From Pleodorina starrii (lineage: Eukaryota; Chlorophyta; Chlorophyceae; Chlamydomonadales; Volvocaceae), in the NCBI GenBank assembly GCA_030267565.1, contig BRXU01000002.1, forward strand, positions 6,577,501-6,641,500: DNA of 64,000 bases, read 5' to 3'. The notes under the pieces are model-generated. The model made no database searches. It was not told the DNA's origin and saw only the letters and a program-made list of their open reading frames with translations. Shown piece by piece: positions 11,001-21,128 of the stretch (the stretch's first letter is position 1; every line of letters starts with the position of its first letter). The translations under genes were made by a program, and so were the position numbers.

Positions 11001-14000
11001 GTCTAGCTGCGAAGCCCTTTTACGAATCAATTGACGAAGAATTGTAAAACGGACCCCCCCCATTTCCCAGCGTGTTGTGGCTTACCTGTTGTATTTATAG
11101 ATATATAGACACGCACGGTGCGCTTCGCAGGTGCTCCACTCTTCTTCCACGCAAACTATCATAAGTGGGACCTGGCGCTCCCTGACTCTTTTGATGGTGG
11201 TTGGAACCGCCGATGGCAAGTGCTCCAGCCCTCCCTGAGGAGTGTGGCTGAAACCATTTATGGCAGCGGCGCAGCGGCGGGGTAAGTGTACGGTAAAAGC
11301 GGCAGGCGATGATGTGATGATTTGTGTACCTGCGTGCGTACCTAGCTGGCTAGATAGCTAGATACATCCGCGCACAAAGCGGCGCCAATGTGATCTAGGA
11401 CGAATCCACGGTACGATACCTCTCGCAAACCCTCAAATTACCATATGTAATATTTTGTTTCGAAGGCACCTAACGCGCCCTAGCTATCTACGTATATATC
11501 AAGATCCCATAACTCCTGCGTGCACGCACGTTACAAGCGATAGATATTACGGCATGGGATGGTGCAAGGAAACAAATTGTGGATATGAGGTGGTTCTGGG
11601 CCTGCGTGTGTGAAGTTAAAAATCTGAACTTATGTGCTACCATACAAATATGTCGCATGGTATCGGGACTGGCCGTGATCAGACGGCGGCGTCCGTCACA
11701 ACTATTCACTCCTAATAAATAGTTTTCATGAGAAATCATCGTTCGTTACACACAAAGGGTACCTGCAAGCAATGAAAGCCGTCTTTATTCGGTAGGTAGG
11801 CCGGGTGAGGGCCGGCTACCGCGAAACTTTAATAATCGAGGGAGGCGGGTAAAGCCAACCAACCCCCTGTCGCAGACAGGCCGACGTTCGTACCCCACGC
11901 CCTTAAGAGGGCCACGGCCGCAAGCTAGGGCTTGCGCCGACCACGCACACCGAGGCTTGTGCCCCACCGCCCTTAAGAGGGCTACGGCCGCAAGCTAGGG
12001 CTTGCGCCGACCACGCACACCGAGGCTTGCGCCCCACCGCCCTTAAGAGGGCTACGGCCGCAAGCTAGGGCTTGCGCCGACCACGCACACCGAGGCCTTC
12101 ACCCCACCGCCCTTAAGGGGGCCACGGCCGCAAGCTAGGGCTTGCGCCGACCCAAGCCCAATGATGTCCGCTACTTCGGCGTGTTCGGGCACTCCTTGGC
12201 CCAGTGGCCCATGGCGTTGCACTTGTAACACGGCCCCTTGGGAGCCTTCGGCGCCGACGGCCCCGCCGCGGCCGCCACCTGCGCCGGTTGCGCCTTCCCG
12301 GGGGGCTTAGCAACCTTCCGGCTCTCAGCTGCGGCCTTGATGGCCTTCTTCAGCGCCTTCTGCTCTTCCTCCGTGGCCGCGTAGGGCGTTCCCCGCATCT
12401 GGCCCACGACATCCCACCCGTGATGGTGCGCGATGACCAGCTCTTTTGCCTGCTGCTCGAAGACATCTTGCGTCTTGCGAACCGCCTCCTCCATCGCCTC
12501 CGCGCGCTCCGCCCGGTTAGCCGCGGGAGCATCAACGACCGCGCGCCACTTGAGCTGCACGTCTGCGAACACGTCGTGTAAGTGAACCAGACGCTGCCGC
12601 TGTCCGATGAGCGACTTGTTCCCTTTGCCCTCTGAGGCGCCGAAGTCGCAATCGTAGTCCGGCAGGACCATGCGTTGCCTCTTTGGGGCCGGCTCCACTG
12701 TCTCCCGCTGTTCAAGCAGCATTCGCTGTGTCAATAAATGGAGGAGCTGCTGGTGCTCGCGCACCGCATCCATGTACTGCGCGTAAGCCTCGCGTAGCTG
12801 CCCGGTCAAAATTTTTCCCGGATCCGTCACAAGTTGCACCTTTGCAGCTTTGACATTTTTGTGTTCCAAAAGAGCGTTAAGATGCTTCGATGCTTCCTCT
12901 ACGAGAGAGCCCAGCTGGTCGGACGCAAGGTCAATGTCCATTGTTAAAATTAATGGTGAGGGCCGGCTACCGCGAAAGCTATCGCTAAGGCCTTAATGCC
13001 CACAGCCTCGCAGCAACCACCCTATGTAGCTACAAAACCCGAAAATCACTCCTCCACGCCTTCGCGGACACCTTAACTGTCACCATGTGCCGTACCAACG
13101 CCCTTACGAGGGCATAACTCCTCTGAGTTCACAGAAAACCTTGGTTTTCTAGCGTTGCACTCAGAAAACCTTCAGATATATGCCAGATAGATGTGTGGTG
13201 GCTACGGGACGCCCCTGCTGCTTTATCCATCGATGCTTTCAACCGCCTCCTGTTAAAATGCCTGGTGTGCCGAACTACCGCCCCTTTGTGTATTGGACGC
13301 TGTAAACACCCCCCACGCACCCCCCACGCGGGAAACACCCCCCACGCAACCTGTTGGCAACTTTTTGCAGGTACGACATCGAAAAATTCGCCTATCATGT
13401 GTTGCGCGCATTCCGCTGCGCACCGTGGTTTTCTTCATATCATGCTGCACGGATGCGCATGGGCGAATCGGCTCTACCAGCAGCGCTCGATGGATTTCAT
13501 CCACTTCCAGACTACATTACATTTCGCGACTTTTACAGGTTCGTGAGTCAGCCCTGCAGATAGGTGACCTGAGCGGATCCGATCGTAGGTAGTTTTCGTA
13601 CTCTTGGTCATTGAACTCCTAGCATTATTGCAGCGCTGGTTGAGGTATGTGTCGCACATACATGGCCAGACGGAGCATTTCATCACTCACCACTGTAAGC
13701 GCAAGCTCGGTGCGTGTTCCTTACCGGCCTTGAGCGACTGTATGTCGACCCTGCCTGTGGACCACCTACCGCTGAAAACTGGGAATTTTCCCGGTCTTAT
13801 TTTAGGCGCCCCCTTGCAGACGGCGCTGAGTGTCTTCGCAACCCTGTATGTTCATACTCCCTTGATTGCTTGTAGGGCGGGCTGGAAAGGTGACTTCGAT
13901 GGCCTTGTGCATCCACCCTTCTCGTTGGGAGACCGATTGGTGTCATGGTACCAGGGGAAGCCAAGGTGGTGGCTACGACCCATGGGTCGTAAGCTCTGTC

Positions 14001-14053
14001 GTTGGCGTAAGAAGCTGCTTCCCTCTTTTTTGCGGTGCCGGGGCATGAAGTAA
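5055..14053 (+). CDS. GT71/Mnn1-like alpha-mannosyltransferase, ten exons, 5' end uncertain
   Basis: Probable nucleotide-sugar glycosyltransferase of the Golgi/secretory pathway (PF11051 Mannosyl_trans3 type). Exons joined by matching phase: 5055-5392, 5890-6207, 8307-8479, 9077-9202, 9565-9647, 9825-9909, 10686-10860, 11131-11281, 13371-13538, 13876-14053; about 597 residues counted from the ATG at 5056. Family features: GGGMRYLTPAWTNLHLLRRTG, PVELWFPVEE, the metal-binding DxD in VLFLDSDNTVLRDP (about D281/D283), then TSTGALLWPDYW, FESGQMVIDK, YLGNTMVQHG and FFHANYHKWD. The last two exons (YDIEKFAYHVLRAF, then GWKGDFDGL to a basic tail) fit by phase but not by recognised family similarity. 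An in-frame TAA at 11283 would end the protein if the strong GTAAGT donor at 11282 were unused. An alternative donor at 13543 plus an 11-nt exon at 13634-13644 also keeps frame. Introns carry a giant minisatellite and a retroelement. No signal anchor found. Confidence 0.75.
6733..8292. repeat. 1.56-kb GC minisatellite inside a glycosyltransferase intron
   Basis: An array built from a 28-bp theme (CCCGCCCGCC followed by CTGTCCTGCCCCRCCCTG) with 5-bp and 10-bp sub-variants. A higher-order repeat of about 297 bp is visible: CTGTCCTTCCCC recurs at 7044 and 7341 with near-identical surroundings, including the CGCCCACCCGCC break and the poly-C run. The array almost lacks TA-containing triplets, so long Gly/Arg/Ala or Pro/Ala/Cys frames stay open on both strands; these are not genes. 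It fills most of the 2099-bp intron 6208-8306. The minus strand is dense in GGG tracts with short loops. Confidence 0.95.
11890..12152. repeat. 70-bp tandem repeat, three full copies plus a partial
   Basis: CCTTAAGAGG (CCTTAAGGGG in the last copy) recurs at 11901, 11971, 12041 and 12111, a strict 70-bp period. Each unit carries GGCCGCAAGCTAGGGCTTGC, which is itself nearly palindromic (GCAAGC-TAGG-GCTTGC). The array lies just beyond the 3' end of the gag-like gene. Confidence 0.95.
12171..12941 (-). CDS. Retroelement Gag-like protein with CCHC zinc knuckle
   Basis: Intact 256-codon frame with an ATG start at 12941 and stop at 12171. The N-terminal two thirds are charged and helical-looking (MDIDLASDQLGSLVEEASK; QYMDAVREHQQLLHLLTQR), with a basic patch PAPKRQR. 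A run of Ala/Pro/Lys leads to a C-terminal zinc knuckle CYKCNAMGHWAKEC (C238, C241, H246, C251; the C-x2-C-x4-H-x4-C spacing of nucleocapsids). This is the layout of a Gag coat protein: coiled multimerisation region, linker, nucleic-acid-binding knuckle. It lies antisense within the intron 11282-13370 of the glycosyltransferase. The intact frame suggests a fairly young or selectively retained copy. Whether it belongs to an LTR or a DIRS family cannot be told from this sequence alone. Confidence 0.8.
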   Translation of the reverse strand: MDIDLASDQLGSLVEEASKHLNALLEHKNVKAAKVQLVTDPGKILTGQLREAYAQYMDAVREHQQLLHLLTQRMLLEQRETVEPAPKRQRMVLPDYDCDFGASEGKGNKSLIGQRQRLVHLHDVFADVQLKWRAVVDAPAANRAERAEAMEEAVRKTQDVFEQQAKELVIAHHHGWDVVGQMRGTPYAATEEEQKALKKAIKAAAESRKVAKPPGKAQPAQVAAAAGPSAPKAPKGPCYKCNAMGHWAKECPNTPK

Positions 14054-14230
14054 ACCAAATGGATCAGCAGTATACGTACGTACGTGCACCGTCATTACGT
14101 GCATGGATGCGTATGGAGTGGGTGAGAACTGTACGTAGGAAGACACGTGTCTTCAGATTGTGAAAATCATCGTGGCATAAGGCTCGAAATAAGGATGGTA
14201 CGTAATACGGGTTCAGCTGGGCCTTATTTC

Positions 14231-14330
14231 GTACCAGGCCCAGCGTTGGCCTGGGCCTGGCTGGTACGGCCCAGGCGCCAGGCCCAGGCCGGCGCCGGGT
14301 CCGGCCCGGCCCGGCCGGCGCCGGGCCCGG
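14231..14330. repeat. GC-rich run of nested palindromes
   Basis: About 100 bp made of CCAGGCCCAG, GGCCTGGGCC, CCGGCGCCGG and GGCCCGGCC words. Several arms are mutually complementary (GCCGGCGCCGGG against CCCGGCGCCGGC), so the stretch can fold into strong hairpins. It follows the 3' end of the glycosyltransferase by about 180 bp. No function can be assigned. Confidence 0.7.
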
Positions 14331-14410
14331 CTACCGCAAGGAAGGTAGTTTTGTCCCTTCACAGTTTATTTCTTGTTGCGTTTGTTACAGTGGGCTCCAG
14401 TGTTGTCCGA

Positions 14411-16590
14411 TCATGCATGCGTGCATAGCGACGGCGACTGCCAAATGCTGCGGGTCCGGTGACCTCAAGCGCAAGCTGCTGCTGCGGGGCGTGTTTGGGA
14501 GCTGCATGCGTGGGGGGCGGGGCACAGGGTGGACGTCTTGTACTGGCAGCTGGCATTGGTTGTATTGCGGTGCTTTGTTCCGCGGTAAATTAGGATTGTT
14601 TTCGGGGCTTCCAGTGGGTTTCGGACACGCAAGGGGTTGGGGCTCTGTTCGGGCAGGTTCGTTAACGCAGGATCCGTATCCGGGCGACACTGGTAACCAC
14701 TACTTGTGCGCAGGTCGGGGAAACAGGCTCAACCGTGGGCGGGTGCGGGTTTCCCGATGCGGTATGCATAGCGGACGGTAGGGTACGGATACAATTGTCG
14801 CAGCTCAACACTTGCTGGCGGTGGCCGTTACCGCAGCGCGCACTACATCGCGCTGGCGACGGGCGTTGTCGCAGCACTACACAACCTGCTGGCGGTGGAT
14901 GCAACCGCAGCAGAACAGAACGTCCGACAACGCGCGCCGCCCCAGGTGGAGGCGGCGGAGAGACTACACGCACGCATGTGCACGAAATCCAGGAGCGATA
15001 ACGCACGGCGTGAGCGCGGCCACTAGGCACGAAGACCGAAGAGGGGTGCGATTAGCTCCGATACAGTTCCGATGCCTCGGAAGTGAAGGAGACTAGGTCT
15101 CGATAGGTGTAGGGCGAGAGCACGTTCGTGCGCTGCAGCACAGCGCTGGGAGTAGTTGTGTTGAGGGCAGCGGGCGCTTTGGCGAAGGCAGGGTGCTTTC
15201 GTTGGCAAGCGGCCTAGCCGCTGATCCGTGAAGTCGGGCAGTACGCCTGGGCAGGCAGTGCGACGAGTTGTGAACGTTGGTGTGAAGGTCTTAAGATTTG
15301 GAGATCGTTTTTGGTTGTGTTCAGTCTGGGAGAGGGGGCTTGAGGGGGCGTCAGAGGGCGTCCAAGTTTGCTGCCTTAGGACTGAGCGAGTTTTTGTCTA
15401 CCGGTAGTGAAAGGCAGCCTGATGCCCCACCGGGCGATTCGGGCAGTTCACCCGGTGCACTACTGCTCGTGGCCGACCTGGCCCTTGTGCGTCTCAAGGG
15501 TGCTTGTTGGAGAATTGGGGTGTCGTCTGTCGTGCCGCCCCAGGGTCTGTGATAGACCGCCTGTCAGGCCGTCGTGAGAGGCCGACTGTCAAGAGCGTGA
15601 CAGCCGACAGCCGTACGGCAGGGCTGCGCCAGCTCATATCACTTGCGGCGGGCACTTTGGGAGCGTTTGACAAATACTGAATGGGTCGCTTGATGTAAGG
15701 GATGCGCATGGCTCGCTTAGATGCACATACGAAGGGTAGGATTGGCAAGCCCCTGCACCGCGTGTCTTGTCAGCGGCGAAAGGATCGAATGGGGGATGCT
15801 ATCGCTCGTATCAGGTACCGAGACCCTTTACACTTTAGACAATTCTACGGAACTTCGAGAGCTGCCGGTTGCCTTGCGATGGATTCAATTGAGGTAAATC
15901 CTCGAGTGAAGTGACTGTATGTACGGCAATGGAGGGACCGTGCCCGCAGTGTCGTGCACCACTGCTGCTGACACGAGCAAGCCGTATGGTGACGCATTGA
16001 AGAGGGGGCGGACACATCAGTCGGGCGCTCCCTTTATCAACTCATTAGCTGAGCTAAATGTATGAGTAGGCAAGGCGGGCGATTCGTGTTACAAGGGAAT
16101 CCAGTCATCAGGCTCGTAGGCACATATCGCACTGTTAGGAGCAGCCAGCCGTCATCCACCAGGCCGACAGTGCCCCACACGACCCCCCTGCTCTCTGCTC
16201 CGCGGGGGTGGGGGGCAGGGCAATGCAAGCATGCCGGCCGGAAGCCATACAATACCATGACATCGGCATTCCGGGCGGGCCCCACTTCCACCGCACAGAG
16301 CCAAACCCCCCGGCAAATCCCCCTTGGCTGCGGCTTACGGTCTGTCCCCTGTGAGGCTCGCGCATTCCTGGGCGGATACGGTAGCTCGTGTTGTCTGGCC
16401 CGGGTGCATGTCGGAGGCTCCCGTGCATGTGGGGTCTTTCAATCGGCAGTGCCAGGCCAGATGGCCCGCCAGCTCTACCCCTCCGGGGGCCTGGAGCCCA
16501 ATGCACAACGTACTACATAGCCGGAGCAATCGGATGCACCAACACACAGTTGCCCGTCCCGTTCACCGAAGCCAGTCGTACGTGCCGCCT
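14411..16590. repeat. Inverted segmental duplicate of 33478-34900 (copy 1)
   Basis: 14420-14790 matches the reverse complement of 34500-34900: the end of the gene at 34793-36206 (LKRK and GVFGSC coding words) and its 3' flank (CTACTTGTGCGCAGGT, GGCTCAACCGTGGGCGGGTG, TATGCATAGCGGACGGTA). 15680-16300 and 16535-16590 match the reverse complement of 33800-34400 (GGTCGCTTGATGT, GACACATCAGTCGGGC, GTAGGCACATATCGCACTGT). Two stretches have no counterpart in the other copy, about 14791-15675 and 16305-16530, so they are insertions here or deletions there. The coding words here are frameshifted, giving a gene-end fragment rather than a gene. Confidence 0.75.
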
Positions 16591-16960
16591 TGTGGGGCCC
16601 GCCAACCGGGAGCTCTCCCGCCCTCTTACTGCCCCTATCACTGGGCCCCAAGCGCGGAAGCGCCCCCTCAGCTAGATGAGAGGTCTAGGCGGAAGTAAGC
16701 CAGTGCAGGTTGTCGTAAGGGAAGGGACAGGGCTGCAGGGGATGGACGGAACGTGAGCACCCGGTTTCACGCCACACCGCGAGGCAGGTAGGTACAGTAG
16801 CCCCACAGGAAGGGGGCTTCGCATGGACCGTCCTATCGCCATTGGGTCTATGCCCTTAGGCACCCCCGCGCCCTCTGGACGCCGCTACGCGGCTGCATGC
16901 GTCCCTAGGATGCGCCCATCTGTGAGAGGCCCTATCGAGGTAGACTCGGTGTGAACTGCT

Positions 16961-17130
16961 GAACCATTCCCGTAGCCGGATGGAGCATGTATCGCGCGGT
17001 TTATCCGGTGAACCATCCCGAAGCCCCCGTAGCCGGATGGAGCATGTGTCGCGCGGTTTATCCGTTGAACCACTCCGTAGCCGGATGGAGCCTGATGGAG
17101 CATGTATCGCGCGGTTTATCCTTGATTTGC
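16961..17130. repeat. Three imperfect tandem units of about 50-65 bp
   Basis: Each unit begins TGAACCA and contains GTAGCCGGATGGAGC and then ATCGCGCGGTTTATCC (second unit GTCGCGCGGTTTATCC). The units differ in length by small insertions (GAAGCCCCC in the second, CTGATGGAGC in the third). Nothing coding was recognised around it between about 16600 and 17730. Confidence 0.85.
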
Positions 17131-17730
17131 AACTTATCAGATAAATTGGCGCTGTGTCATAGAAATATCTCGGCGCTTCTCGGTCGAGCCGCACCTTGCC
17201 AAGATTTCGCTCGCGTTTGCCACGTGCACCGTACATGTGGCGTGCGATACAGCGCGTCAACACGTGTATCATATTGCTCTGGACATGTAAAATATTCGAC
17301 TGCTGAATAGCGTGCCGTAGTAGGCAATGACTCCCCATCACCAATCAACATGTTGGAGCCTGTTGGAGGGCCGTTGTAGTTGGGAGAGGATGGTAAGCCC
17401 GTAGGAATACGCCTCAGGCGGTCTCCATCATTAAACAAATTTGGTTGTATCATTTCCAAATGGATAGTACTGCGGCCAGAGCGCATTTCAACCAAAACCT
17501 ACCGCCCTTGGCGTCGCTCGCTGGCGTTGACATGTGACATCGAGCCGCTTCACGAACCAAAATGGCGGAAGCTAACACAGCGACTACAATTGTCGTAGAT
17601 TGTTGAGTCTAGAGCTTGAGGCCTCGGACTGAGTGTTCGGTGGCCGTTGGTGTTCGCAGTAGTACCGGTACATGACGGTTGTAGGTGGTCGTGAATTGGC
17701 GAAGTAGCTGAACGGCCTCCTACGCTTCCC

Positions 17731-17740
17731 CTATATAATG
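17731..17740 (+). promoter_or_regulatory. TATA box of LHCSR
   Basis: TATATAA at 17732-17738 stands 113 bp before the LHCSR ATG at 17851. That spacing suits a 5' UTR of roughly 80-90 nt. It is the only strong TATA element in the preceding few hundred bases on this strand. Confidence 0.6.
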
Positions 17741-17850
17741 GTTCAAAGCACAACTATTGCTTACCGATATAACGTGCGACTTGTACAAAGGTTCTGATTA
17801 ACTCTGTTCTCCTTTCCGACGTGAAAGCGCCCGCCCATTCCGTAGCGAAA

Positions 17851-20800
17851 ATGGCTGTCCTCCGTTCTGCCCCAATCAAGGCCGGCGCGCAGCCGAATGA
17901 TCGCCGTTCCATCATTCCTCGCGTGGGCAAGACCATTTCTGGCAAAACTAGTGCGCCTGTGAAGCCGGATCCCGTCGTTACGGAGTCTGCGCCTCGGGAG
18001 ATGGCCACCTACGAATGTAAGTGGAGTTCTTCGCCGTGTAGGCAAGCAAGCCCTGTAATATCGCTTCTTAGATGAAGTTGCTAGCTTTTAAATCATCGCA
18101 CCTTTGCTGCGTCTTGTGATCTTCCGGCGACGAGATGCGCGATTTGGTTCCTGATTTCCCATAAGTCAAGCTCTGCTATCCTACTGTTGCGGCCCTCCCA
18201 ACGGTGCTTTGCCCTTGCTCGGCAGACCTCAAGTCGCTCCCGGGTGTCACCGCGCCGTTTGAGGGCGTCTTCGACCCTGCCGGCCTGGCCAAGACGGCCT
18301 CCGTGCGCGACCTCCGTCGCTGGCGCGAGTCGGAGATCGTGCACGGCCGCGTGGCTATGCTCGCGGCGGTAGGGTTCATTGTGGGCGAGCAGCTGCAGGA
18401 CTTCCCGCTCTTCTTCAATTGGGACGGCCGCGTGTCCGGTGAGCTGCGGTCCTGCCCTGCCCTGCCGTTGCCGAGGAGCTGTATGCCCCGTGACGCAGTG
18501 AACATCCATCAATTGCGCAAGACCCTGATGTTAATTCCGCTGCCACCGAAAATGCATGCCGACGCCGCTTGGTATAGAATCTCTTTGCCTGCATTTGCCG
18601 CGTCAGAATGTCATCCGACCGCGCCCGCCCGGCGGCGGAAACTGCTATGGTGCACTGGCCTGCCTGGCGTGATCCTTTGTTCGCTCACATGACGATAGTA
18701 CTCATTGCTTCTCTGCCTTCGTGCACTGCCTCCGACGTCCGACCGCCGCCGCCGCCGCCCTCATTCGGGCCCCACCGCACGCCCTGCTCTCGCCGTTGGC
18801 GTAGGCCCCGCCATCACGCACTTCTCCCAGATCGGCCAGGGCTTCTGGGAGCCGCTGCTGATCGCCATCGGGGTGGCGGAGTCGTACCGCGTGGCCATCG
18901 GATGGGCCACCCCCACCAACACGGGCTTCAACAGCCTCAAGGACGACTACGAGCCGGGTGACCTCGGGTGAGCTGAGGCTGCTGGCTGGGCAAATAGGGT
19001 GGTGGCCCTGGGGCCTGGGATCGGCCATCATGTATGCTGCTGTGCGTGTCATGGTAAAACCCTAAACTCCGGATGCCGTATCTTTCCCTGTGTCGCGGAG
19101 CCTAAACGAAGCGCCGCAGCTGTAACATTACATAGATCCCTGCGAAACTGAACTTGGAAAGGAGCTAACCTACAGATGGCTTGCATGTGTAGACGGCCGG
19201 GCCATAAGGCTATTGGGTGATTTAATAGCCGCCATATGGCCTCCTTCCACTTGGACGTCGTTTCCGTTGCCCAACGAATAAGCAGATGATCCTTGTCTGT
19301 GTGGGCACCTTCGCCCCCACCTGTCCCGCCCCGGTCGCAGCTTCGACCCTCTGGGCCTCAAGCCCACCGACCCCGAGGAGCTGAAGGTCATGCAGACAAA
19401 GGAGCTCAACAACGGACGATTGGTGGGTGGAGGTGCGGGTATTGCGTGAGGCTGGCGGGAGTTTCGCCGCCGCTGAAAATCCAAACAGCAGCGACTCGTC
19501 TTTCCCGCGCTACGCAGTGCTTGTTGGCAAGTTTGAAGTTTTTGGTGCTCTTAGCGGTCGCATGTTGTTACGTGTCCACCAGCGAGCCCTGAACATCGCC
19601 CCAGCCAACGCATGCCGTACACCTCTTGTCTGGCCCTGACTCCCGTGCCCATGGCCTCGCCCCGCTCTTCGCTGCATGTCTTCACTACTTGGACGTCCGG
19701 CAATCTCCCATCAGGCAATGGTGGGTACCGCCGTCCGTGGATCCAGCGGTCTGGTTCGCGTCACTGATCGGATCCGCCGGTTCTTGCAATGTAGCTATAA
19801 TGCGGTGTAGCTAGGGATGCTTGCTTGGGTGGTAAGGTTCCGCGGGGTTGCTGCTGTTGTTTGTGTCGCCTGTTGCCAGCCGCTGACGGCTGGTTGACCC
19901 CTGGCGTTCGTGTATTTGAGGCTAGTATGGCCGTATGTTATAGTACCCTCTTCATCACGGAAGGAGTTCCGGCCTTGTTGGAGCCCACTTGTTGACGAGG
20001 CTGTCATACACTCACTAGTCCGCTACCAACACTACCGGCCCTGCCCTCCGCCGTCCCGTCGCAATTACACAGGTCGCTATCGCGGCGTTCGTCGCTCAAG
20101 TGAGTTGATTTCGGGGAAAGGGGAGAGTGGATGGCAGGGCCCGCAATGCGCCTTGAGGCCTAGCTGGACGCACGCATGGCGTTGACATGCACGCACGAAG
20201 CAGTGATGCATGGGCTAGGGGCACCCAATATGCGCGGGGCAGGGCATGAAGATGGCTTGCAGGGACTCGGATGAGCGCGCGCATACGGCCGGACATTCAC
20301 AGATGTTGGATCGGGCAAGTGGGGCGAACTGTAGTCTAACTGGAACCAGTCGCGGAAACCACTGCCAGTGAAGTAAGGCCCCCGATCATTGATCGCCGTT
20401 CCCAACGCATTCGCTGTGCAGGAGTGCGTGGAGCAGACGGAGATCTTCGAGCACCTGTTCCTGCGCTTCGAGAAGGAGGCCATCCTGGAGTTGGAGGACA
20501 TCGAGCGGTGAGACCGGCCAGTAGTGTGTTGAGCGGGTGGAGGAGTTGCAGGAGGGCTGCGTGTGCAGCGGTACCGTATGGGGAGTGGCCGTGGACGGAG
20601 AGTGGACGGAGAGAGGTGTAATAACAGTACCGTGTGAGATCATTCAGCTCCGTCCCAATCACACCGCACATTTAAATGTAAGGGGCCTGGCCGTTTGCAA
20701 GGGTTGCGACCGAGATGACCCACGGGACATGTGCCGCTGACGGCATGACGGCAGCTGACCCGGCATGGGCGGCCGGGACTGGTATCGATACCTCGGTCTG

Positions 20801-21128
20801 CATTATGAATGTTGGATGTTACCTCGTTAGTTGCCGCCTAGTTGCTACCGAACCTCAAGAATGCAAGGGTGCTGCGCTGCTGCCTGGCGGGGGTCCGGGG
20901 GAACAACTCGGCGGGTAAACCGCCGCAACCTTTCCAGCATCAGCAGATCGGCCTAACAGTAGTGCGTGGATGTTATGATCCCGGCACGGACCATATCCCG
21001 GTGAGATTGGGTGGTATTCGTCGTTCAGCGTAACCGCATGCACCCTCTTGTCCCGTACGTTCGCCGCCGCAAGCAGGGATGTGGGCCTGCCGTTGACGCC
21101 CCTGCCGAGCAACCTGCTGGACCTGTGA
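17851..21128 (+). CDS. LHCSR: Light-harvesting complex stress-related protein (LHCSR), eight exons
   Basis: Thylakoid chlorophyll/xanthophyll protein that senses lumen acidification and dissipates excess light energy (qE). Exons 17851-18016, 18226-18438, 18805-18967, 19341-19422, 19715-19720, 20073-20099, 20422-20507, 21077-21128 join in phase to 264 residues, close to the about 260 of Chlamydomonas LHCSR. Residues 1-55 look like a transit peptide plus mature N-terminus. Family signatures: [16 protein letters not shown], helix [16 protein letters not shown] (chlorophyll ligands E92/H95 region), [50 protein letters not shown], helix A ELNNGRLAM, and an acidic lumen-side tail ([18 protein letters not shown], then ELEDIER and [10 protein letters not shown]). 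D114, E223 and E226 match the acidic positions implicated in pH sensing in LHCSR3 (family knowledge). The Ala-Met of the NGRLAM motif comes entirely from a 6-nt microexon. All donors and acceptors are GT/AG. LHCSR1 versus LHCSR3 was not resolved. Confidence 0.95.
19715..19720 (+). other. LHCSR: 6-nt microexon of LHCSR (Ala-Met)
   Basis: GCAATG is flanked by CTCCCATCAG and GTGGGTAC, i.e. a good acceptor and donor. It is the only placement seen that restores the invariant NGRL-AM-VAIAAF helix between exon 4 (ending at 19422, phase 0) and exon 6 (20073-20099, phase 0). Confidence 0.8.

Larger units (their letters stand above)
11804..13112 (-). mobile_element. Gag-only retroelement inserted in the glycosyltransferase intron
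   Basis: The element surrounds the gag-like gene at 12171-12941. A 23-bp direct repeat starting GGTGAGGGCCGGCTACCGCG occurs at 11804-11826 and 12955-12977, flanking the gene. A second shared pair (GTACC, then ACGCCCTTA-GAGGGC) lies at about 11890-11914 and 13091-13113. These look like eroded terminal repeats, as in non-autonomous gag-only LTR elements (TR-GAG) or split-repeat DIRS elements. No pol sequence is present between the repeats. Target duplications were not identified, so the outer limits are approximate. Confidence 0.55.

Noticed and set aside
12204..12581. 125-codon plus frame opposite the Gag
   Set aside because: Antisense shadow of the CCHC Gag gene.
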